Source of the DNA: Oscillospiraceae bacterium
GTDB taxonomy: Bacteria > Bacillota > Clostridia > Oscillospirales > Oscillospiraceae
Direction of reading: 5' to 3'
Assembly (NCBI GenBank): GCA_029009035.1
Contig: JAQXJQ010000088.1
Coordinates: 1-12,104 of the forward strand
DNA length: 12,104 nucleotides
The notes beneath the pieces are model-generated. The model made no database searches and was not told where the DNA came from. It saw nothing but the letters and a program-made list of their open reading frames with translations. Position numbers and translations under genes: made by a program. Within the stretch, counting starts at the first letter, position 1. Every line of letters begins with the position of its first letter. Below, piece after piece: positions 6,671 to 12,104 of the stretch.

Positions 6671-7066
6671 CGGGTGCCTTTCTGTCCGACCAGAAAGGCA
6701 CCAAAGAGTCGCTTAAGGGCTGCCGCCCTTAAGAAACCCGCTTGCACACTTTGGAACCATCAACCATCACCGGCGCACGAAACCGGATACAACGGTAGCT
6801 TCGTATTTGCTGCCGCACAGCTCGGTGGCAAGGACACTCAGCGTCCCCAGATACCGCGCCTGGCTTAAGGCGTGTTGCGGGTAGACCGGGTACCGAAGAT
6901 GGTAGGCACGAAGCGCAGCGGAGAAACCGCTTGAGGCACTCCGCCCACAGCGCCGACTTGCGGTCGGATTGTATCGTACTACGTGGCAGGATCCATAAGG
7001 GCGCAGCCCTTATGCGTGTTTTTGGTTTCTTTTTGCACGGGCAAAAAGAAACTCGCCCGCAGGCGA
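6671..7066. repeat. Composite intergenic element: two inverted copies of a two-hairpin module
   Basis: The left module has a 12-bp hairpin (6673-6684/6691-6702), an 11-nt linker starting CCAAAGAG, and a 9-bp hairpin (6712-6720/6725-6733) built on AAGGGC. The right module, read on the minus strand, has the same order: a 12-bp hairpin (7041-7052/7025-7036), a linker starting CAAAAACAC, and a 9-bp hairpin on AAGGGC (7006-7014/6994-7002). The right end adds a 5-bp stem (7053-7057/7062-7066). The modules therefore lie in inverted orientation around about 260 bp. No transposase or target-site duplication was found. The layout fits a REP- or MITE-like mobile or repetitive element; copy number elsewhere cannot be judged here. 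Confidence 0.6.
6767..7012 (-). other. Start-less 80-codon open stretch, mostly inside the repeat element
   Basis: On the minus strand the frame between TAA (7010-7012) and TGA (6767-6769) is open for 80 codons. It contains no ATG, no TTG and only one GTG near the end, and no ribosome binding site. Its downstream part reads like ordinary protein (RYPVYPQHALSQARY followed by LGTLSVLATELCG), while the upstream part is arginine- and serine-rich. It could be a decayed gene fragment carried by the element or chance openness in GC-rich DNA. I do not recognise a family and do not claim it is translated. Confidence 0.25.
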
Positions 7067-7109
7067 AACATCCCTTCCGTCATAGCCCATTACTTTTCCT
7101 TATCAACGC

Positions 7110-7149
7110 AAGAGCCCGGTGCAGAGCGATAGTTCTGCACCGGGCTCTT
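7110..7149. terminator. Hairpin between convergent pckG and the DUF4349 gene
   Basis: A perfect 16-bp stem (7110-7125 with 7134-7149, 8-nt loop) lies 14 bp beyond the stop of the minus-strand lipoprotein gene. Rightward it is followed by TTATAT, leftward by GCGTTGAT, so the U-tract is weak on both sides. Position and stem strength make it the likely terminator for the lipoprotein gene and a barrier to readthrough from the left. Confidence 0.65.
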
Positions 7150-7163
7150 TATATGTTGATCTG

Positions 7164-8126
7164 TCAGCCCTCTTTGTTCTCAGGGTTTTCCCGGCTCTTC
7201 TTTGCTTTTCTGCGCTTCACGCGGCGGCAGATCATCACAACGATCACCACCACGGCGGCCACGAAGATCACCACGCCGATGAGATTGCGGGCCAGCCAGA
7301 GGACGAAGTCCTTCACGCCCTCCCCGAAATCGGCAAAGCCGCGCTTCAGATCGGACAGCAGGCGGCTGCCGAAGCTCTCGGTCACGCCCGGCTCATCCTT
7401 CAGTACCAACACCTCATCCAGGGTGATGTGAAAGGTGGAAAATCCGATCAGGCTGTCATAGCGGCGCAGAGTCCCGGTGTACATATCGATCTGGTACTGG
7501 AGGTCGGACAGCTCACTCTCCAGCATGATGATGTCCTCCATCTTGTCTGCCTTCTCCAGCAGGGCCTGCAGTCTTTCCCGCTTGATCTCCAGGGTGCTCA
7601 GACGGGCTTCGGTGTCATAGTACGCCTCGCCCACATCCTGATTGTTTTCGGACAGGCTGTACACATGGCCCACAGTGCCGGTGCTGTCACGGAAGGCTTC
7701 GAAGCGTTCCGTGGGAATGCGCACCACATAGTTGGCGGAACGGCGGGCATTCTGGCTGTAATAGCTGCCGCCGTAGACATTGGCGGACTCAAAATAACCG
7801 CCGCACTGCGCAGTCAGCTCGCTCAGCGCCTTTACGGCCTTGTCAAACTCTGTGGTCTGGATCTCCATGGATGCGGTACGGATGATCTTGTTCTGGTCAC
7901 CGTTATAGATCAGCTCACCGGATCCGCCGGAGCTGCTGTCCATAGAGGGTTTCTCATATCCCATCTCCGGCTCCATGGGCATGGGCACAGGCTCTGCCGA
8001 CGGAGCCGGAGCGAAATTGCCGTCGGTGGCAAAACTCCCGGACGCCTTGCTTCCGCAGCCGGAGAGCAGGATCAGTCCGGTCATGACCAGTGCAAGGAAC
8101 AGGCTCATCTTTTTTGTCTTTTTCAT
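7164..8126 (-). CDS. DUF4349 family membrane-anchored lipoprotein
   Basis: This 320-residue protein of unknown function is predicted to be exported and membrane-bound. It starts with a lysine-rich signal peptide and a lipobox LSGC, giving lipidated C24. A proline- and serine-rich linker (about 30-75) follows. The DUF4349 core has a beta-rich part from about 78 (RTASMEIQTTEFDKAVKALS), a coiled coil at about 166-220, and a returning beta segment at about 227-245. A transmembrane helix (about 274-300) and the basic tail RRVKRRKAKK end the chain, so both ends may be anchored on the outer face and the tail is cytoplasmic. ATG 8126 has AGGAGGTG 6 nt upstream; an in-frame longer start at 8222 is rejected because it would bury the signal peptide. 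It is divergent from the amidase gene, 85 bp away. Confidence 0.9.
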   Translation of the reverse strand: MKKTKKMSLFLALVMTGLILLSGCGSKASGSFATDGNFAPAPSAEPVPMPMEPEMGYEKPSMDSSSGGSGELIYNGDQNKIIRTASMEIQTTEFDKAVKALSELTAQCGGYFESANVYGGSYYSQNARRSANYVVRIPTERFEAFRDSTGTVGHVYSLSENNQDVGEAYYDTEARLSTLEIKRERLQALLEKADKMEDIIMLESELSDLQYQIDMYTGTLRRYDSLIGFSTFHITLDEVLVLKDEPGVTESFGSRLLSDLKRGFADFGEGVKDFVLWLARNLIGVVIFVAAVVVIVVMICRRVKRRKAKKSRENPENKEG

Positions 8127-8159
8127 CAGGAACACCTCCTGTCCCATATGACGCTGCTG

Positions 8160-8188
8160 TTGGCAAAAAGTTCCATCCCGCATAGGAT
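8160..8188 (+). promoter_or_regulatory. Candidate promoter of the amidase gene
   Basis: TTGGCA (8160-8165, 5 of 6) and TAGGAT (8183-8188, 4 of 6) are 17 bp apart in the short divergent interval. The predicted start point near 8195 falls at the ribosome binding site AAAAGGAGGG (8194-8203). The message would therefore have a very short leader, which makes this promoter uncertain. No convincing opposite promoter for the lipoprotein gene was found. Confidence 0.33.
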
Positions 8189-8211
8189 AAATTAAAAGGA
8201 GGGTCTTTCCT

Positions 8212-8952
8212 ATGCCCATCATCTATCTGTCCCCCTCCACCCAAGAGAACAACCTCTATGTCACCGGCGGCACAGAGGAGGAATGGATGAACCGTCTGGC
8301 CGACGCCATGGTGCCCTACTTAAACTCCTCCGGTATCCAGTATGTGCGCAACACACCCGACATGAACGCGGTCAGCTCCATCCGCGCCTCCAACGCGGGG
8401 AACTATGACCTGCATCTGGCGCTCCACTCCAACGCCTCCGCCCCATCCAACTACGGCGGGACCCGGGGGATCATCGTCTTCTACTATCCCGGCAGCACCA
8501 GGGGAAAACGGGCGGCAGAGATCTTTGCCGACAATCTGAAGGCCATCTATCCACTGCCCAACCGGGTGCGGACGGAGGCCACCACCTCCATCGGCGAGGT
8601 GCGGCAGCCGAGGGCGCCCTCCGTATTCATCGAGCTTGGTTACCATGACAATCCGGACGATGCCTCCTGGGTGCAGAACAATCTGGACGGCATTGCCCGA
8701 AATCTGGTGCTGTCCCTCACGGAATACTTCGGCATCCCCTTCCTCTATCCCACCGCGCCCCGCCGGGGTGTGGTGGATGTGAGCTGGGGCTACCTCAACA
8801 TCCGCTCCCGCCCATCCACCACCGCTCCTGTGATCGCACGGGCCTACGACGGCACGCAGCTCACCATCATCAACCAGTGGCAGGGATGGTATCTGGTGTC
8901 CTTTGACGGCACGGTGGGCTACGCCAGCAGCGCCTTCATCACCCTCATATGA
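8212..8952 (+). CDS. N-acetylmuramoyl-L-alanine amidase (Amidase_3-type) with C-terminal SH3b domain
   Basis: This 246-residue predicted zinc amidase cleaves the bond between muramic acid and the stem peptide in peptidoglycan. The catalytic domain spans about 1-178. YDLHLALHSNA supplies the zinc-ligand histidine (H72), TEEEWMN (21-27) supplies a candidate glutamate ligand, and FIELGYHDNPDDA supplies catalytic E141. The N-terminal motif that usually reads DPGHGG is LSPSTQE, so the first histidine ligand is missing. Residues about 185-246 form a bacterial SH3 domain (GYLNIRSRPSTTAPVIARAY, then GWYLVSFDGTVGYASSAFI) for wall binding. There is no signal peptide, so release may need cell lysis, for example of a sporulating mother cell, or a holin. 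The ATG has AAAAGGAGGG 8 nt upstream. Confidence 0.88.
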   Translation: MPIIYLSPSTQENNLYVTGGTEEEWMNRLADAMVPYLNSSGIQYVRNTPDMNAVSSIRASNAGNYDLHLALHSNASAPSNYGGTRGIIVFYYPGSTRGKRAAEIFADNLKAIYPLPNRVRTEATTSIGEVRQPRAPSVFIELGYHDNPDDASWVQNNLDGIARNLVLSLTEYFGIPFLYPTAPRRGVVDVSWGYLNIRSRPSTTAPVIARAYDGTQLTIINQWQGWYLVSFDGTVGYASSAFITLI

Positions 8953-8954
8953 CC

Positions 8955-9000
8955 AAAAAAGCTGTGGGGTCGCCGTTCCCGGCGACCCCACAGCTTTTTT
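8955..9000. terminator. Bidirectional terminator between the amidase gene and lysC
   Basis: A perfect 21-bp inverted repeat (8955-8975 with 8980-9000, loop TTCC) starts with six A and ends with six T. It therefore works as an intrinsic terminator in both directions. It lies 2 bp after the amidase stop and 16 bp after the lysC stop, ending both convergent transcripts. Confidence 0.95.
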
Positions 9001-9016
9001 ATTGTCCGATCTGTTC

Positions 9017-10243
9017 TCAGTGCTGTTCCGCCAGTTCATCGTAGAACCGGGCGTGGATGACCTTGACCGCCCGCTCCGCCTCATCGGCGTCTACCAGAAC
9101 CGACACCTTGATCTCACTGGTGGAGATCATCTGAATATTGATCCCGGCATTGTACAGCGCCTCAAACATGGCGGCAGCCACGCCGGGATTGTTGATCATG
9201 CCGGCGCCCACGATAGACACCTTGGCCAGAGAGTCGGACACATCAATGTGGTCAAACCCAAGCTGTTCCCGGTTCTCCTCCAGCAGCTGTCTGGCCCGGT
9301 CCATGTCCCCCTTGGCCACGGTGAAGCTGATATCCTTGCTCTCGCTGCGGCCGATGGACTGCAGAATGATATCCACATTCACCTTGTTCTTCGCCAGCAG
9401 AGAGAAGATCTTGAAGGCCACACCGGGCGTATTCTCCAACCCGGTCAAAGCAAGACGGGCAATATTCTTATCCTTAGCAACACCGCTGATATGTGACCTT
9501 TCCATGCCCTTGACGACCTCCTTCACTTTTGTACCCCTATGGCCGGAGAAGCTGGACAGCACCTCCAGATTCACATTGTACCGCTTTGCCATCTCCACGG
9601 AACGGTTGTGCAGCACCTGCGCACCCAGAGTGGCCAGTTCCAGCATCTCATCGTAGGTGATCTCATCCAGCTTCACCGCATCGGGCACGAGCCGGGGATC
9701 CGCGGTATAGACGCCGTCCACATCGGTGTAGATCTGGCACAGATCCGCATGGAGCACGGCGGCAAGGGCCACCGCGGAGGTATCGGAACCGCCCCTGCCC
9801 AGGGTGGTGATATCGTCATAGCGGTTGAGGCCCTGAAAGCCGGTGACGATCACGATGCGGTTCTTGTCCAGTTCTTCCTGCAGGCGTTCCGTCTTCACTC
9901 GTTTGATGCGGGCGTTTCCGTAGCCGGAATCGGTGCGGAAGCCTGCCTGCCAGCCGGTGAGGGACACCACCGGACAGCCAATGGCCTCGATGGCCATGGC
10001 GCACAGGGCGCAGGATATCTGCTCCCCGGTGGACAGGAGCATATCCATCTCCCGCCCCGAGGCCCTGGGGTTGATCTCCGCCGCCTTCTCAATGAGATCA
10101 TCGGTGGTATCGCCCTGGGCGGACAGCACCGCCACCACCTGATCGCCCCGCTTATAGGTGTCGGTGATGATGCGGGCCACATTTCTGATCTTTGCGGCGT
10201 CTGCCACAGACGAGCCGCCAAATTTCTGTACGATCAATGCCAT
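9017..10243 (-). CDS. lysC: Aspartate kinase (lysine/threonine pathway)
   Basis: This 408-residue cytosolic enzyme phosphorylates aspartate with ATP, the first step toward lysine, threonine and methionine. The kinase domain (about 1-245) has KFGGSS (7-12), SAQGDTTDDL (41-50), TGFQG, GRGGSDTS (149-156) and TDVDGVYTADPR. Two ACT domains follow (about 262-330 and 341-404), the second with GAGMINNPGVAAAMFEAL and a typical IKVSVLV strand, so feedback inhibition by an amino acid is expected. Length and layout match Gram-positive aspartokinase II. The start has AAAGGATC about 9 nt upstream, in a segment that can pair with upstream leader sequence. It is last in the operon, 75 bp after hom, and ends at a bidirectional terminator. 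Confidence 0.97.
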   Translation of the reverse strand: MALIVQKFGGSSVADAAKIRNVARIITDTYKRGDQVVAVLSAQGDTTDDLIEKAAEINPRASGREMDMLLSTGEQISCALCAMAIEAIGCPVVSLTGWQAGFRTDSGYGNARIKRVKTERLQEELDKNRIVIVTGFQGLNRYDDITTLGRGGSDTSAVALAAVLHADLCQIYTDVDGVYTADPRLVPDAVKLDEITYDEMLELATLGAQVLHNRSVEMAKRYNVNLEVLSSFSGHRGTKVKEVVKGMERSHISGVAKDKNIARLALTGLENTPGVAFKIFSLLAKNKVNVDIILQSIGRSESKDISFTVAKGDMDRARQLLEENREQLGFDHIDVSDSLAKVSIVGAGMINNPGVAAAMFEALYNAGINIQMISTSEIKVSVLVDADEAERAVKVIHARFYDELAEQH

Positions 10244-10318
10244 TGTTTATCAGATCCTTTCGGACGATGCTCCTCGATACCAACTCATTCTATGCTGTCC
10301 GAAAAGACAGTGCCCGGC
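10244..10318 (-). promoter_or_regulatory. hom-lysC spacer with potential Shine-Dalgarno-pairing stem
   Basis: In the RNA running from hom to lysC, CTTTTCGGAC (complement of 10297-10306) can pair over 10 bp with GTCCGAAAGG (complement of 10256-10265), with one G-U wobble and a 31-base loop. The second arm contains the AAGG core of the lysC ribosome binding site. A competing local stem, CTGTC with GACAG, uses part of the first arm. The pairing is seen in sequence; a regulatory effect is inferred. Confidence 0.35.
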
Positions 10319-11521
10319 TCAATCCAGAACGCGGATCAGAGAGAGCACCTTCACCCCGGTCAGCTTCTTCTCCGCCTCGCTGCGGGTCATTTCCTCCTCG
10401 GTAATACAGGCAGACTCGGCAGGGGCGGCGTCTGCCCGGGTCAGGCTCTGCACGCAGCCCAGCGCGGCACTCAGATCGCCCTCGCCGCGGACATACCAGC
10501 GGCTCTTGAGCACATCGCCGGAGCACACCACATCGTCGCCGCCCTCATCCCAGCTCATGGCCTTGCGGTGGCCCTGATGGCTGGCGATGTCGATGACGTC
10601 GGCCACCACAGCGGAAGCGGTGGGCAGTTTACCGGCGCCCCGGCCGTAGAACATCACCTCGCCGATGGAGTCGCCCCGGACGGCGATGGCGTTGAAGACA
10701 TCCTCCACACCGGCCAGCGGGTCGGCCTGATCCACCAGATGGGGCGCGACACAGGCGCAGATCCTGCCGTCCGCCTGGCGCACAGCGCGGCCCAGCAGCT
10801 TGATCTTCTTCCCCGCCGCCCCGGCATAGTCCACATCGGCCAGGGTCACGCCGGTGATCCCCTCCGCAGGCACCTGCTCGGGAGAGATATGGCGGCCAAA
10901 GGCAATGTCGGAGAGAATGCAGATCTTCCGGCAGGCGTCGTGACCCAGAATGTCGGCGGACGGATCCCGCTCGGCATACCCCTTCTCCTGCGCTTCGGCC
11001 AGAGCCTCTTCAAAGGAGAGGCCGGCACGGATCATGCGGGTCAGGATATAGTTGGTGGTGCCGTTGAGAATGCCCCGCAGCTCCAGGATCTCATTGGCGG
11101 CAAGGCACTGGGAAAGGGGCCGAATGATGGGGATGCCGCCGCCCACGCTGGCCTCAAAGAGATAGCAGACGCCCTTTTCTTTGGCAATGCGGTTCAGCTC
11201 ACAGCCGTGGGCCGCCACCACTTCCTTGTTGGAGGTGACCACGCTCTTGCCGGCCAGCAGCGCTCTCCGGGTAAACTCCAGCGCAGCGCCTACGCCGCCC
11301 ATGGTCTCCACCACGATATCCACCTCGGGGTCCTGTTCAATGACAGAAAAATCGGTGATATGCCTGTCCTCCCACTGGGCAGGCAGCTCACGCAGATCCA
11401 GAATATACTTCACACGGATCTCATCTCCCGCCTTGCGGGCGATGGACTCCACATGGCCCAGCAGGATCTCCACCACACCGGATCCAACGGTGCCGCATCC
11501 CATAACAGCTACATTTAACAT
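10319..11521 (-). CDS. hom: Homoserine dehydrogenase
   Basis: This 400-residue NAD(P)H enzyme reduces aspartate semialdehyde to homoserine, the branch point to threonine and methionine. The Rossmann domain begins with VAVMGCGTVGSGV (4-16), and TSNKEVVAAHG lies at 96-106. The catalytic domain has FEASVGGGIPIIRPL, GILNGTTNYIL (150-160), GYAERDPSADILGHDA (181-196) and the likely catalytic K199. The last 60 or so residues (RWYVR near 341 to KVLSLIRVL) have ACT-like end strands but lack the usual PGVL loop and are short. The ATG follows GGAGGGAAAA; an upstream in-frame start at 11602 would overlap the preceding gene. It starts 13 bp after the HTH-ACT gene. Confidence 0.96.
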   Translation of the reverse strand: MLNVAVMGCGTVGSGVVEILLGHVESIARKAGDEIRVKYILDLRELPAQWEDRHITDFSVIEQDPEVDIVVETMGGVGAALEFTRRALLAGKSVVTSNKEVVAAHGCELNRIAKEKGVCYLFEASVGGGIPIIRPLSQCLAANEILELRGILNGTTNYILTRMIRAGLSFEEALAEAQEKGYAERDPSADILGHDACRKICILSDIAFGRHISPEQVPAEGITGVTLADVDYAGAAGKKIKLLGRAVRQADGRICACVAPHLVDQADPLAGVEDVFNAIAVRGDSIGEVMFYGRGAGKLPTASAVVADVIDIASHQGHRKAMSWDEGGDDVVCSGDVLKSRWYVRGEGDLSAALGCVQSLTRADAAPAESACITEEEMTRSEAEKKLTGVKVLSLIRVLD

Positions 11522-11534
11522 AGTTTTCCCTCCG

Positions 11535-11972
11535 TCAGCTGGCCAGCACTTCACAGCGGACGACCATCTCGGCCGCATCCAGTACCGCCAGCAGATTTTC
11601 AAGATCGGTGTTGATTTCAGAAGTTTCCAGTCCCAGGGTGACGGCAGCGGTACCGGCAGCGGGAATGGCCTGGTTGATGGTCAAAATATTGCCCCCGTGA
11701 TCCGCCAGCAGGTTCAGCACCTCGGAGAGGGCTCCCGGCTGGTTGCGCAGCAGGACCTGAATGGTCACGATACGCCCGTGGGCCATATCGCGGAAGGGCC
11801 GGATGGCGTCCTTATATTTATAAAACGCGCTGCGGCTGATCCCCACCCGCTGGGCGGCGGCATGGACCGTGCGCTCCTCGTTTGTCTCCAGAAGGCGCTT
11901 CGCCTCCGCCACCTTCAGGAACACCTCCGGCAGGACCGAGCTTTCCACAATGTAGTATTCTTCCCGTTTCAT
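11535..11972 (-). CDS. HTH-ACT protein of the UPF0735/PheB (ThrR-like) family, probable threonine-pathway regulator
   Basis: This 145-residue protein pairs a helix-turn-helix-like segment (about 35-60, HAAAQRVGISRSAFYKYKDA) with a C-terminal ACT domain (about 68-145, IVTIQVLLRNQPGALSEVLN). The N terminus YYIVESSVLPEVF is typical of the UPF0735 family. From memory, the Bacillus subtilis member PheB has been described as ThrR, a DNA-binding repressor of threonine biosynthesis. Its location directly before hom fits that role strongly. ATG 11972 is preferred over an adjacent TTG at 11975; the ribosome binding site is weak (GGGTG). An amino-acid-binding ACT domain would let it sense threonine or another product. 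Family call is firm; regulatory function is inferred. Confidence 0.9.
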   Translation of the reverse strand: MKREEYYIVESSVLPEVFLKVAEAKRLLETNEERTVHAAAQRVGISRSAFYKYKDAIRPFRDMAHGRIVTIQVLLRNQPGALSEVLNLLADHGGNILTINQAIPAAGTAAVTLGLETSEINTDLENLLAVLDAAEMVVRCEVLAS

Positions 11973-11989
11973 CAAGTTTCACCCACTTT

Positions 11990-12027
11990 GTCCGTCTGAT
12001 GTGGTCTATTGTATCACAACGGCGGAC
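11990..12027. promoter_or_regulatory. Candidate operator flanking the -10 box
   Basis: GTCCGTC (11990-11996) and GGCGGAC (12021-12027) form an inverted repeat matching at 6 of 7 positions. Its half-sites are centred 31 bp apart, about three helical turns, with the -10 box midway between them. That is a good place for a repressor site, and the first gene of the operon encodes a putative DNA-binding ACT protein. Short repeats of this kind can arise by chance. Confidence 0.3.
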
Positions 12028-12036
12028 ACTTCTCAA
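12008..12036 (-). promoter_or_regulatory. Sigma-A promoter of the HTH-ACT-hom-lysC operon
   Basis: On the minus strand TTGAGA (12036-12031) and TACAAT (12013-12008) are 17 bp apart, with 5 of 6 matches each. The start point falls near 12000, giving a leader of about 28 nt to the ATG at 11972. This is the only strong promoter seen for the three leftward genes. Confidence 0.78.
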
Positions 12037-12104
12037 CTCACACCCGGCGCAAAAGTAACCAAACATTTTGCCCCTCCCCCCCAAAAATTATATCGAATAC
12101 GACA

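Noticed and set aside
4767..6704. 645-codon open frame on the minus strand opposite pckG
   Set aside because: It is the antisense shadow of a GC-rich gene with biased third positions. Its product is Gly/His/Val/Ala-rich with no family resemblance, while the plus-strand frame is a complete PEP carboxykinase.
6626..6868. 80-codon plus-strand frame in the pckG 3' region
   Set aside because: It starts inside the terminator stem and runs through the hairpin module with no ribosome binding site; the product is not protein-like.
7119..8195. 358-codon plus-strand open frame opposite the DUF4349 gene
   Set aside because: It is antisense to a gene with a clear signal peptide, lipobox and transmembrane helix, and it begins inside a terminator hairpin.
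9539..11518. 659-codon plus-strand open frame opposite lysC and hom
   Set aside because: It spans two well-recognised genes and their spacer on the other strand, has no ribosome binding site, and has His/Gly/Ala-rich low-complexity content.
11522..11602. N-terminal extension of hom
   Set aside because: It overlaps the HTH-ACT gene, and the Rossmann motif would be pushed away from the N terminus; GGAGGG supports 11521.
12087..12092. TATAAT on the minus strand near the right edge, as a second operon promoter
   Set aside because: A -35 box at the right distance would lie outside the window, so it cannot be judged; the complete promoter at 12008-12036 suffices.
1..12104. tRNA, rRNA, SRP RNA or CRISPR array
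   Set aside because: No cloverleaf with conserved arms, no rRNA-like stretch, no SRP Alu/helix-8 pattern and no regularly spaced direct repeats were seen by eye on either strand.

Overview
The window looks like chromosomal core sequence from a GC-rich member of the Clostridia, probably an Oscillospirales / Flavonifractor-Oscillibacter-type gut Bacillota. The reasons are strong GGAGG-type ribosome binding sites, sigma-A promoters, the ylxM-ffh pair, a ThrR/PheB-type HTH-ACT protein, a DUF4349 lipoprotein and a signal-less clostridial amidase. The genus is an inference from gene content and style, not from a search.

Bases 1-320 hold no credible gene. They contain a run of hairpins, a terminator-like stem (140-181) and a near-consensus promoter (238-266). 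This promoter drives a long rightward cluster for protein targeting and ribosome/tRNA maturation: ylxM, ffh, rpsP, khpA, rimM, trmD, rsmA (321-4760). Spacing is tight, with a 4-nt overlap between trmD and rsmA. A strong hairpin lies between khpA and rimM and may reduce readthrough. pckG (GTP-dependent PEP carboxykinase) follows at 4839-6611 with its own leader and a strong terminator.

Bases 6612-7163 form a gene-poor spacer. It carries what I read as a composite repeat element: two copies of a two-hairpin module in inverted orientation, enclosing about 260 bp. An 80-codon stop-free frame without a start codon lies mostly inside it. I regard this as the most unusual structure in the window.

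Next is a divergent pair, a membrane-anchored DUF4349 lipoprotein (minus) and an N-acetylmuramoyl-L-alanine amidase with an SH3b domain (plus). A near-perfect bidirectional terminator at 8955-9000 separates the amidase from a leftward aspartate-pathway operon. That operon is transcribed from a strong promoter at 12008-12036 in the order HTH-ACT regulator, hom, lysC. Its logic is clear: a probable threonine-sensing regulator, then homoserine dehydrogenase, then aspartokinase. A GTCCG-type inverted repeat around the -10 could be the operator, and the lysC leader can fold so that its Shine-Dalgarno sequence is paired.

No tRNA, rRNA, CRISPR array, transposase or prophage gene was seen. I found no clearly novel multi-gene system; the interest lies in the repeat element, the regulatory structures and some family variants.
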